This document shows positions 1-6,082 of a DNA stretch of 12,219 bases, piece by piece. The position numbers were made by a program, and so were the translations under genes. Below the pieces are notes generated by a model. That model saw only the letters and a list, made by a program, of their open reading frames with translations, did no database searches and was not told the DNA's origin. Each line of letters starts with the position of its first letter. The stretch's first letter is position 1. Origin of the DNA: an uncultured Oscillospiraceae bacterium (GTDB lineage: Bacteria; Bacillota; Clostridia; Oscillospirales; Oscillospiraceae). The stretch lies in NCBI GenBank assembly GCA_934591725.1, contig CAKTPR010000064.1, positions 1 through 12,219 on the forward strand, in the 5' to 3' direction.

Positions 1-1448
1 AACTTGTTGTCGCCGATGTAGATGCCGACGTGGCCGATGTAGCTGCTGCCGGAATAGAAGCAGAGGATATCGCCGGGCTGAAGGTCGCTCACGGAAACGC
101 CGTTGTTGGCTTGATCGCAGGCGACACGGTTGAGCGTGTAGCCGAACTGGCTGTACACATAGTAGACAAGACCGGAGCAGTCAAAGCCGCTGCTCGGCGA
201 GGTACCGCCCCAGCAGTAATTGTAGCCGACGAACTGGAGCGCGTAGTCCGCGATCTGCCGTCCGAGCTCACTGCTGTCACCGGAATTGATGATATCCGAA
301 TAGTTGAGGCTGCCCTGCTTTACGTAGCTTGAGTATATGTAGCCATACTCGCCGTTATAATACACGGCTGTCCATTCGCCCTCGTAGCCGACGATGGTGA
401 CCTTGTTGCCGTAGAAGAGCTCATGCAGTATCCCGGAGCTCATCGACGCGCCGCTGCGCATACGCACATTGTTGGCGCTCACATAGCCCTCGCTTCCGGT
501 GGACTCATCGGGGACTTCGGGCTGCTGCGGCTCATCAGGCTGCTCGCCGCCGTTATCGGGATCGATCTCGATCCCGCCGTCACCGGCGGAGCTATTGCCG
601 CCGTCGGTGCGGGCAACGTACTGCGAATAGACAAAGCCTTCGCGCCCGTCGATCACGCATTTCGTCCAGTCACCGGAGACGCCGGTGATGGAAAGCTGAG
701 TGCCCCAGTTGTAGGAATCAATGATGGAATAGCTGCTTGAGGGGCCGGTGCGGAAACGGACAAAGTCGCCGCATATATAGCCCTGAGCCTGATCCTCTAC
801 CACATCGGGAGTAGGGGCGGGAGGCTCAGCGGGCTCCTCGGTCTCATCGGGATACTCAGGCTGCTCAGGCTCGGTATAGTCATCATTGCTGTCGACATCG
901 CCGAGCTCAAGCCCGCCCTCGGGGCCGTTGCCGTAATCCACGCCGGGGGAGGGAGTGTAGCCGTCTCCGGAGCTGATATAGTCGGAGTAGACATATCCGG
1001 CCTGACCGTCGATAATGCAGGCCGTCCAGCCGCCGGATGTACCGGTGACGGTCACAGGCTTGCCGCGGTTATACTCGCCGAGGATCGACGTGTCCGAACC
1101 GGGGCCGCTGCGGAAGCGGACGTACATCGCATTGATGTACGCATTGCCCTCACCGCTGGGGGTGGTGACGCCGCTGTAATCCTCTTCGGTTATGCTCAGA
1201 TATGAGGAGGACATGAAACCGCTGCTGCCGTTATAGTCCACCGCGTACCATGAGCCGTTGGATCTGTCGCTGACGTTGACAGTTGCCCCTCTCGGCAGAG
1301 AGTCTATCACCCGATAGTTCGTGCCGGGGCCGGAGCGCATGTTGACGCCGTTGCCGGTGACGACGGCGCTCTCGGCATAGGCCGGAACACTCATCATCGA
1401 GGCTATCAGCGCAGCCGCGACAGAGATCCTCAAAGCTTTTTTGCGCAT
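1..1448 (-). CDS. Secreted NlpC/P60 peptidase with four SH3b repeats (C-terminus cut by window edge)
   Basis: Reading the minus strand from ATG at 1448 gives an uninterrupted frame of 482 codons that leaves the window. Residues 1-25 form a signal peptide (MRKK, hydrophobic core, cleavage after AYA). Four SH3b modules follow at about 28-86, 102-160, 221-280 and 320-378, each with the NVRxRSGP-type opening and a GYVYSxY-type close. Two acidic, proline-rich linkers lie at about 161-220 and 281-320. The NlpC/P60 domain starts near 396. It shows the catalytic Cys in FDCSGL (C424) and the His in GHVGIYIG (H473); the third polar catalytic residue lies past the edge. Such enzymes cleave stem-peptide bonds (gamma-D-Glu-diamino acid) in the wall, with SH3b modules holding the substrate. 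The start is preceded by AAAGGAT about 10 bases upstream, and the gene begins 23 bases after the 93-residue gene, so they are probably co-transcribed. Family is clear; exact substrate is inferred. Confidence 0.93.
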   Translation of the reverse strand, partial: MRKKALRISVAAALIASMMSVPAYAESAVVTGNGVNMRSGPGTNYRVIDSLPRGATVNVSDRSNGSWYAVDYNGSSGFMSSSYLSITEEDYSGVTTPSGEGNAYINAMYVRFRSGPGSDTSILGEYNRGKPVTVTGTSGGWTACIIDGQAGYVYSDYISSGDGYTPSPGVDYGNGPEGGLELGDVDSNDDYTEPEQPEYPDETEEPAEPPAPTPDVVEDQAQGYICGDFVRFRTGPSSSYSIIDSYNWGTQLSITGVSGDWTKCVIDGREGFVYSQYVARTDGGNSSAGDGGIEIDPDNGGEQPDEPQQPEVPDESTGSEGYVSANNVRMRSGASMSSGILHELFYGNKVTIVGYEGEWTAVYYNGEYGYIYSSYVKQGSLNYSDIINSGDSSELGRQIADYALQFVGYNYCWGGTSPSSGFDCSGLVYYVYSQFGYTLNRVACDQANNGVSVSDLQPGDILCFYSGSSYIGHVGIYIGDNK

Positions 1449-1471
1449 AAGAACCAGATCCTTTTTTTATT

Positions 1472-1753
1472 TTATCTGGAGGAAAGGGCCCTTTCCAGCC
1501 AAACGGCTGCGACATCTATCGCGGCGTAAAGACCGTCCTTCTCGGACTTCTTCACAACGCGATCCCGTGATTTGATGCTCGCGTCCGTGAGCTGAAGCTG
1601 GACGGATACCCTGGTGGCAACGTCAAGGTCGCCGACCTTTTTGGTATCCAAGACCTGCAGCATGATGATATACTTATCAGCAAAGCTGCCGTAATAAATG
1701 ATATTGTCCTTCCGTTGGAGGGGATGTCCCTTGTACTCCAATGTCTTAGCCAA
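1472..1753 (-). CDS. Small conserved-looking cytoplasmic protein of unknown function (93 aa)
   Basis: I place the start at TTG 1753. GGAGGTG sits 6 to 8 bases upstream of it, and a near-consensus promoter lies just before that. A longer frame back to 1837 would have to start upstream of its own promoter. The protein begins with AKTLEYKGHPLQRKDN and has the segment YYGSFADKYIIMLQVL, then a strand-rich middle (VATRVSVQLQLTD) and a basic-helical end (VVKKSEKDGLYAAIDVAAVWLERAL). It has no signal peptide, membrane helix or cysteines. I know of similar short proteins in clostridial genomes but of no assigned function. Its position as first gene of a unit with a wall hydrolase hints at an envelope-related or housekeeping role, which is inference only. 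Confidence 0.8.
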   Translation of the reverse strand: MAKTLEYKGHPLQRKDNIIYYGSFADKYIIMLQVLDTKKVGDLDVATRVSVQLQLTDASIKSRDRVVKKSEKDGLYAAIDVAAVWLERALSSR

Positions 1754-1773
1754 TATAAGCACCTCCAGTAATG

Positions 1774-1809
1774 TAATCGAATTGTAACTCAAATTAATAA
1801 ATTTGTCAA
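1774..1809 (-). promoter_or_regulatory. Near-consensus promoter for the 93-aa gene and NlpC/P60 gene
   Basis: On the minus strand TTGACA (1809-1804) is followed by a 17-base AT-rich spacer and TACAAT (1786-1781). Initiation is expected near 1774, about 20 bases before the TTG start at 1753 with GGAGG in between. Both hexamers and the spacing match the vegetative sigma factor pattern (6/6 and 5/6). No operator was recognised. Confidence 0.85.
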
Positions 1810-1873
1810 CGTAAAATAATGGAAAACGCGGGAACACGCGAAAAACGTGTCTTTTTGCGGGCGGATGGGGGGC

Positions 1874-4105
1874 TTACCAGCTCATTCTGCCGCCCCCGCC
1901 GCCGAGAAAGTCATTGTCGGAATACGGGTCGTTGGTCGTGCCGGAGTTTGAATTCCCGTTTGAATTTCCGTTGGGGATATAGTTGTCGCTGCTGGAGCTT
2001 GTTCCGCTGCCGCCGTAGTTATCCTCACTGTCGGTATTGTCGAGGTAGTCGTCGTCGGTGAGGGTGCTGTCGTCATAACCGAATATACCGGTGTTCTCAC
2101 CGAGGTAGGGATAGGTGAAGGCTTCCCAGGGCAGACCGTCATGCACGGGGGTCATGACCTTTTTCCAGAGCTGTGCCGCGGGGTTGCCGCTGACGTGGAT
2201 GCGCTCTGGCATATCGTAGCCCGTCCAGACCGCCGCAACATAGTACGGCGTGCAGCCGACGAACCAGCGATCCTGATAGTTGCTGGAGCTGCCGGTCTTG
2301 CCGGCGACGGGCATCGTCCAGAGCGCGGCCTCGCCGCCGGTGCCGTTCTCAACGCCGTTCTGCATCATGTAGGTCATGGTGTAGGCGGTGTTCGGCTTGA
2401 AGGCCTGAATGGTGCTCGGCGCATTGTCGATGACGATGTTGCCGTCTTTGTCGGTGACAAGGGAGTAGGTGCGGCTGTAAGTGAAGATGCCGTCGTTCAC
2501 GAAGGGGCAGTAGGCCTGAGCCATCTCGCGCACCGTGAGGCCGTAGGTCAGCTCGCCCAGTGCCATGGGCGCATAGTCGCAGTCCTCCGGAACAAGGCTC
2601 GTCACGCCGAGGCGCGTGGTCAGATAGTCATACGAGGTCTGCGGCCCCATGGGGAGCTTATCGACTATCTGCGCGGCGACGGTGTTGAGCGAGTATTGCA
2701 GCGCGGTGTATATGGTTATAAGGCCGTAGTTCGTGTAGCTGTCGTTGTTCGGGTACCAGCTCGTGCCCTTGAGGGTGATGTTCGGCGAGTCGCTCACGAG
2801 CGTATCGGGCGTTATGAGCCCAAGGTCGACTGCCGGGCCGTAGGACGCGATCGGCTTTATCGAGGAGCCGGGGGAGCGGTATGTCCCCGTGGCGCGGTTG
2901 AGGCCGAGGTTTATCGTCTTCTCGCCGACGCCGCCGCAGAGCGCAAGCACCTTGCCCTCGAACGGATCCATTATGACTATTGCGCTTTGCAGCTGCTGGT
3001 CGCTGTACGCCGTCTGGGGTATTGCCGACAGATCACTGTAGACCGCGTCGACGCTGGCCTGAATGTCCGCGTCAAGGCAGCTGTATATCTGGTAGCCGCC
3101 GTTATAGAGCAGCGTGCGCGCGGTGTCCTCGCTGATGCCCTTCTGCTTCATGAGATCCTGCGTGACGTCGTCAATGACCGTCTCGGTGTAGTAGGACATT
3201 ATCTCCTGAGTATAGCCCTCGTCGGGGGTGTGGGTGAAGACAAGCTCCTCATCCACGGCCTGACGGTACTGGTCATAGTCGATATAGCCCTGCTCGTACA
3301 TCTCGCGCAGGATAGTCTCCTGACGCTCCTTGTTGTTCTGCCGGTTATAGAAGGGGTCATAGTATGTCGGCAGGTTCGTGATGCCGACGATCGAGGCGCA
3401 CTCGGCAAGAGAGAGCTCTGACACGTCTTTGCCGAAATAGGTCTGCGCCGCGGTCTGTACGCCGAAGCAGCCCTCGCCGAAGTACACGGCGTTGAGATAC
3501 CATTCCATAATCTCCTGCTTGTCGTACTTCTTTTCAAGCTCCAATGCGGAGAATATCTCCGTGAGCTTGCGCTGGATCGTGACCTCTTTCTCGCCGGTCA
3601 GGTTCTTTATGAGCTGCTGGGTGATGGTCGAGCCGCCGTAGCCGCTCTCGCCGCGGGTGAAGATCGTGACGAACGCACCGGCCGTGCGGTACCAGTCAAC
3701 GCCCTTGTGCTCATAGAAGCGCTTATCCTCGATGGACACCAGCGCCTTTTCCATGTACCACGGGATCTGATCGTAATCGACCCATATGCGGTTCTCCTTG
3801 CCGGAGAGCGTGGCGAGCTCACGCCACTCACCGACGGAGTCCTGATACCAGATCGTGCTCGACTCGTTGAGCTTGAAGTCCTCGAGCGACAGGTCGAGGT
3901 TCGGGGTCAGGCAGGTCTTGACATAGTAGGCAAAGACGCAGGCGAACATCATCCCCGTCACAAGGAGGATGAGCAGCACCGTCCCCGCCGCCTTGAGCAC
4001 CGTGCTTACGGTGGTCGAGACCATATCTACGGTTATATTCGCCGCCTTCTTCGCGATGCGGCCTGTTTTCGCGGAGCCTTGCTCCGGCTTGTTTTTCTTG
4101 CTCAT
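1874..4105 (-). CDS. Class A penicillin-binding protein (bifunctional GT51 glycosyltransferase / transpeptidase)
   Basis: This 743-residue protein polymerises lipid II glycan chains and cross-links stem peptides on the outer face of the membrane. It has a basic cytoplasmic tail, then one membrane helix at about 41-61. The GT51 domain carries the catalytic EDKRFYEH (E126), GGSTITQQLIKN (158-169) and KQEIMEWYLNAVYFGEGCFG (196-215). The transpeptidase domain has SSIK (S414 nucleophile, K417), SLN (472-474) and KTG (603-605), so both active sites look intact. After about residue 680 the C-terminus becomes a low-complexity Asp/Ser/Asn/Gly tail ending in GGGGGRMSW, common in clostridial PBPs. The start at 4105 is the first possible one: an in-frame TGA lies three codons upstream. 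AAGGAGG is about 14 bases away, longer than usual. It faces the same way as the NlpC/P60 unit but that unit has its own promoter. It resembles PonA/PBP1A types; I cannot choose between paralogue names. Confidence 0.97.
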   Translation of the reverse strand: MSKKNKPEQGSAKTGRIAKKAANITVDMVSTTVSTVLKAAGTVLLILLVTGMMFACVFAYYVKTCLTPNLDLSLEDFKLNESSTIWYQDSVGEWRELATLSGKENRIWVDYDQIPWYMEKALVSIEDKRFYEHKGVDWYRTAGAFVTIFTRGESGYGGSTITQQLIKNLTGEKEVTIQRKLTEIFSALELEKKYDKQEIMEWYLNAVYFGEGCFGVQTAAQTYFGKDVSELSLAECASIVGITNLPTYYDPFYNRQNNKERQETILREMYEQGYIDYDQYRQAVDEELVFTHTPDEGYTQEIMSYYTETVIDDVTQDLMKQKGISEDTARTLLYNGGYQIYSCLDADIQASVDAVYSDLSAIPQTAYSDQQLQSAIVIMDPFEGKVLALCGGVGEKTINLGLNRATGTYRSPGSSIKPIASYGPAVDLGLITPDTLVSDSPNITLKGTSWYPNNDSYTNYGLITIYTALQYSLNTVAAQIVDKLPMGPQTSYDYLTTRLGVTSLVPEDCDYAPMALGELTYGLTVREMAQAYCPFVNDGIFTYSRTYSLVTDKDGNIVIDNAPSTIQAFKPNTAYTMTYMMQNGVENGTGGEAALWTMPVAGKTGSSSNYQDRWFVGCTPYYVAAVWTGYDMPERIHVSGNPAAQLWKKVMTPVHDGLPWEAFTYPYLGENTGIFGYDDSTLTDDDYLDNTDSEDNYGGSGTSSSSDNYIPNGNSNGNSNSGTTNDPYSDNDFLGGGGGRMSW

Positions 4106-4148
4106 TGGGCTTCAGCATACCTCCTTCTTGCAGGAAACTGAAAAGCGG

Positions 4149-4164
4149 ATGCGGTGTCCCGCAT
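4149..4164 (-). other. Small hairpin in the PBP mRNA leader
   Basis: ATGCGG and CCGCAT form a perfect 6-bp stem with a 4-base loop between the presumed promoter and the Shine-Dalgarno sequence of the PBP gene. It could influence mRNA stability or translation; nothing shows it is regulatory. Confidence 0.4.
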
Positions 4165-4200
4165 GGCTGTACATTATTACCTATTATATACTGAAATAGC

Positions 4201-4209
4201 ATTATAACA
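4201..4209 (-). promoter_or_regulatory. Possible extended -10 promoter for the PBP gene
   Basis: The minus strand reads TGTTATAAT at 4209-4201, an extended -10 element about 95 bases before the PBP start. No good -35 stands at 17 bases. A TTGACA (4220-4215) lies only 8 bases upstream of the -10, too close for a standard pair. A second TATAAT is present at 4188-4183. The region is AT-rich, so the assignment is tentative. Confidence 0.4.
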
Positions 4210-4289
4210 CAGGCTGTCAATTTCCGGTAGAGTAATTGTAAATTTTTCTATTAGGGCAGCCGCGCATAATGCAGCTGCGGCGAATGGTC

Positions 4290-4350
4290 GGGGGATTTAT
4301 CCCCTCAGGCGCTCCGCGCCAGCTCCCCTTGAGAAACAAGGGGAGCCTTT
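4290..4350. repeat. Palindromic intergenic repeat with three small hairpins
   Basis: Three adjacent inverted repeats are visible. GGGGAT and ATCCCC pair at 4291-4304. GGCGC and GCGCC pair at 4308-4320. GCTCCCCTTG (4322-4331) and CAAGGGGAGC (4337-4346) form a perfect 10-bp stem with a 5-base loop, followed by CTTT. The CCCCTCAGGCGC...GCGCCAGCTCCCC arrangement resembles dispersed palindromes I recall from Oscillospiraceae genomes, present in many copies. Only one copy is in this window, so dispersal is not shown here. It could also act as a bidirectional transcription stop. Confidence 0.55.
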
Positions 4351-4420
4351 AAGGTGATTATAACCAGCTTATCCAAGTATAAGAAAAGTAATGCAGACTG
4401 TCCAAAAACTATATTTTGAA

Positions 4421-4637
4421 GTCAGATGACAGAGCAGCGGGGGAGCTTGAGGGGGCAAGGCCCGCCTCAAATTGGATAAACCGCCGTCGAAAGCCTTGAT
4501 ACATCAAGGCTTTCGATAATAGCATTTTGAATGCTTTCAAAATGCTCGGCGGAAAGCGCGGTCAAAAAAGTCCTTACAGGACTTTTTTGACAAGCTGAAT
4601 GTATAATTTTCCATCGACGGCAGATACTTCATCTGAC
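4421..4637. repeat. MITE-like element with nested perfect hairpins
   Basis: A 217-base non-coding unit is bounded by a perfect 9-bp inverted repeat, GTCAGATGA (4421-4429) and TCATCTGAC (4629-4637). Inside lies a second perfect 8-bp pair, GCCGTCGA (4483-4490) and TCGACGGC (4614-4621). Between these are three perfect hairpins in a row: 4487-4500 with 4503-4516 (14 bp, 2-base gap), 4521-4531 with 4536-4546 (11 bp, 4-base loop), and 4561-4574 with 4578-4591 (14 bp, 3-base loop). There is no coding frame of note. It fits a miniature inverted-repeat element or a cruciform/cloverleaf repeat. No target duplication was recognised, and only one copy is visible. Confidence 0.65.
4587..4607 (+). promoter_or_regulatory. 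Possible -10 element inside the right end of the repeat
   Basis: TATAAT stands at 4602-4607, about 65 bases before the BofC-C-like gene. A TTGACA (4587-4592) is present but only 9 bases away, so the pair is not a normal promoter. If used, the repeat would be providing the promoter of the gene at 4673. Weak call. Confidence 0.25.
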
Positions 4638-4672
4638 AGAACCTGCAAACACAGATGAAGGGAGCCTTCAAC

Positions 4673-5011
4673 ATGGGGCTTAAAATAAAAACCGGGCTTC
4701 TGCTGTGCCTGATGTCAGCGGCGGTCTGCTCATGCCTTGCGGCATACAGGAGCATGCACGCCTCCGCCTCCGCTATGCCGGAAGAGATATACGCGCAGTT
4801 CATGGACAGCGCGCCCATTGCGGAATACTACCTGCGCGACAGCGGCGGGCATGTCGCCGTGTTTTCATCCCGGCGCGATAAGACGCCGCTGACCGTCACG
4901 CCCATCGAGACGGCCTGCCTGCGCACAGCTGACCGCGCGATGCTGCGCGGCGGCATCCCCGTTGAGAGCAAGGATGAGCTGCTCATGCTGCTGGAGGATC
5001 TCGGTTCGTGA
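4673..5011 (+). CDS. Small membrane-anchored or exported protein with BofC-C-like domain (112 aa)
   Basis: The start is ATG 4673, because GGGAG lies 8 bases upstream; the in-frame ATG at 4655 has no ribosome binding site. Residues about 5-25 (KTGLLLCLMSAAVCSCLAAY) form a signal or anchor helix; two cysteines are present but the context is not a clean lipobox. The mature part has the pattern YYLRDSGGHVAVFSS, a proline-flanked stretch (TPLTVTPIETACLRTADRAML), and an ending RGGIPVESKDELLMLLEDLGS. This order (leader, YxLRdyxGxVAVF, a D-R-x-L-x-x-GI-V block, short acidic helix) matches the short clostridial proteins annotated with a BofC C-terminal domain. BofC in Bacillus is a forespore intermembrane regulator of SpoIVB signalling; such a role here is not shown. 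The protein faces the outside of the membrane if the leader works as expected. Confidence 0.7.
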   Translation: MGLKIKTGLLLCLMSAAVCSCLAAYRSMHASASAMPEEIYAQFMDSAPIAEYYLRDSGGHVAVFSSRRDKTPLTVTPIETACLRTADRAMLRGGIPVESKDELLMLLEDLGS

Positions 5012-5052
5012 CGTGAGCGCGCAAAGAAATAGCGTGCCGCCAGCAGAAACTG

Positions 5053-5081
5053 TTGATTTATTCTCCGCAATGGTATACAAT
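5053..5081 (+). promoter_or_regulatory. Promoter for the DUF1292 gene
   Basis: TTGATT (5053-5058), a 17-base spacer and TACAAT (5076-5081) form a good vegetative promoter. Initiation is expected near 5088, giving a leader of about 25 bases before ATG 5113 with GGAGG in it. It supports the shorter start of the gene. Confidence 0.75.
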
Positions 5082-5112
5082 ACTGTCAGATACCATTACG
5101 GAGGTTATATTT

Positions 5113-5397
5113 ATGAGCGAAGATTTCGGCAGCGATTTTATCACTATAGTTGACGATGACGGTACGGAGTTCGAGCTTGAGCTTCTTGATACCATGGATT
5201 ATAAAGGACAGACCTTTGTTGCTTTCCTCCCTGCGGACATGGATGAGAACGACCCGGACTACGGTCTTGTGATCCTGCGCTCCGTTATCGATGAGAACGG
5301 GGACGAGCTGTTCGAGTCCATCGACGATGAGGACGAGCTTCAGGATGTGTATGAGCATTTCTCCGTCCTCCTGTTTGACGACGAGGACGAGGAATAA
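5113..5397 (+). CDS. DUF1292 (YrzB-type) acidic protein (94 aa)
   Basis: The start is ATG 5113, with GGAGG 8 bases upstream. A frame extended back to 5053 would run through the promoter. The protein is very acidic. It begins SEDFGSDFITIVDDDGTEFELELLDTM, has the segment GQTFVAFLPADMD, then YGLVILRSVIDENGDELFESI, and ends in a DDEDEE tail. The I-T-[IL]-x-D-[ED]-x-G-x-E-x-x-[FL]-E opening followed by a short beta-rich body and an acidic end is typical of DUF1292, a family widespread in Firmicutes (YrzB in Bacillus, near yrrK/ruvX). Its biochemical role is unknown. Here it stands apart from alaS and ruvX, which usually accompany it, and is followed by a structured RNA. No export signal, so cytoplasmic. 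Confidence 0.9.
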   Translation: MSEDFGSDFITIVDDDGTEFELELLDTMDYKGQTFVAFLPADMDENDPDYGLVILRSVIDENGDELFESIDDEDELQDVYEHFSVLLFDDEDEE

Positions 5398-5441
5398 GTT
5401 TCCATCGCGGCATTTTTCCACCGGGTGCGGAATATGATTTA

Positions 5442-5470
5442 TTGCCCCCGGCGGTACAGAGAAAAATAAA
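5442..5470 (+). promoter_or_regulatory. Possible promoter for the putative 6S RNA
   Basis: TTGCCC (5442-5447), 17 bases, then AATAAA (5465-5470): each hexamer matches the consensus at 4 of 6 positions. It would start transcription near 5477, about where the closing stem of the RNA begins. The RNA might instead be processed from a longer DUF1292 transcript, since no clear terminator separates them. Confidence 0.4.
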
Positions 5471-5471
5471 T

Positions 5472-5671
5472 TCCTGCTGTGTGCGTGTCGTCTGTTTTAG
5501 ACCTTGTGGCTCGTTAAACCCACATCTCTAATAAGGGATGCCGATTTGAATCTGCGGATTGCAGGCCTCCCGGCTTACGTCGGAAGTTGGAAGCAGCGAA
5601 ACAGAACTTAGGCGACCCACCTGCCCTATTGTGCAGGTTATAATCGGGCCAGCACGGCATTTGCGGGGGTG
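5472..5671 (+). ncRNA. ssrS: Putative 6S RNA
   Basis: About 200 non-coding bases form one long imperfect hairpin with an open middle and a perfect terminator after it. Closing stem: GCTGTGT (5476-5482) pairs with GCACGGC (5652-5658). Next inward, CTGTTTT (5492-5498) pairs with GAAACAG (5598-5604). The apical arm has GGGATGCC (5535-5542) against GGCCTCCC (5564-5571). On the 3' side of the open region is a small hairpin, ACCTGC (5619-5624) with GCAGGT (5633-5638). This layout, the length and the segments CTTGTGGCTCGTTAAACCCAC and TTAGGCGACCCACCTG fit clostridial 6S RNA, which binds the housekeeping RNA polymerase holoenzyme by mimicking an open promoter. It lacks the signatures of SRP RNA, tmRNA and RNase P RNA. 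The family call is from recall and structure, not from a search. Confidence 0.6.
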
Positions 5672-5701
5672 CTCCTCCGGGGAAACCCGGAGGAGTTTTT
5701 T
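5672..5701 (+). terminator. Rho-independent terminator of the putative 6S RNA
   Basis: CTCCTCCGGG (5672-5681) and CCCGGAGGAG (5686-5695) form a perfect 10-bp GC-rich stem with a GAAA tetraloop, followed by six T. Confidence 0.93.
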
Positions 5702-5965
5702 GATTCTAAGTCAATAGTTGGGGCAGAGCGAAACAAAAAATGATAGCAGAGAGGCGTGGGCAGATGTGCTTCCGCCGCGGCAGTTCGAGCTCTATGCAGC
5801 AGCCGGTTTCATTTTCATGAACATTTTTTACGATAACGTCTTCCAATCCGAGCAGTTTTGAGGTATTATCTTTTATAGAGCATACAGCGTCCTTCCTGAT
5901 GGTGTCTAGCAGCTTCACTTTAAAGGATTTTTCTGTTATGCTCTACTCTTATTTTTCAACATGCT
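5702..5965 (-). mobile_element. Internally deleted ISL3-type insertion sequence remnant
   Basis: The stretch contains a transposase N-terminal fragment and what looks like the two ends of the element. The left end reads GTCAATAGTTGGGGCAGAGC from 5709. The inverted right end, read on the minus strand from about 5959, is GTTGAAAAATAAGAGTAGAG followed by CATAAC. The last 11 bases of the compared ends agree at 8 positions. A clear 8-bp target duplication was not found, so exact borders are uncertain. The left end abuts the T tract of the 6S terminator. Confidence 0.5.
5706..5918 (-). pseudogene. Truncated ISL3-family transposase, N-terminal fragment
   Basis: The minus-strand frame from GTG 5918 encodes 70 residues. 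Residues about 16-55 (KDNTSKLLGLEDVIVKNVHE, then ELPRRKHICP) match the start of ISL3 transposases, which run on into a CPxC zinc-binding motif, a helix-turn-helix and the DDE catalytic domain. Here the frame breaks away right after HICPR, where the second cysteine of the motif should follow. It then continues as LSAIIFCFALPQLLT, which looks like sequence next to the terminal repeat. More than 300 residues, including all catalytic residues, are missing, so it cannot be an active transposase. No ribosome binding site precedes the GTG. A short fusion peptide could be made but is unlikely to matter. Confidence 0.65.
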
Positions 5966-6082
5966 AAAAGCTGGAGTACCCGGATTTACCCAGACACCTC
6001 TTGTCCAGGGAGCGGCGATCACTTCTTTCTCAACTAATAATGATAGAGTATCAGAAAAATATGATTGGGAGAAAGCGCTCAT

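Noticed and set aside
30..740. Plus-strand frames in the left 740 bases
   Set aside because: They lie opposite the SH3b-NlpC/P60 frame, which is open through the window edge with signal peptide and catalytic motifs.
1815..1865. Possible terminator for the PBP gene (ACACG..CGTGT stem)
   Set aside because: The 5-bp stem is weak and its T run follows on the plus strand, the wrong side for the minus-strand PBP gene.
2141..3421. Plus-strand open frame (426 codons) opposite the penicillin-binding protein
   Set aside because: Shadow frame; Arg/Val/Ala-rich with no domain, while the minus strand carries all PBP motifs.
4555..4600. Third hairpin of the repeat read as an ordinary terminator
   Set aside because: The stem itself holds the A and T runs and no GC-rich stem precedes a free T tract; no gene ends just before it on either strand.
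5472..5671. SRP (4.5S/6S scRNA) RNA as identity of the RNA after DUF1292
   Set aside because: AAGTTGGAAGCAGC superficially resembles the SRP loop, but the required GGTCAGGTCCGGAAGGAAGCAGC-like core is not there.
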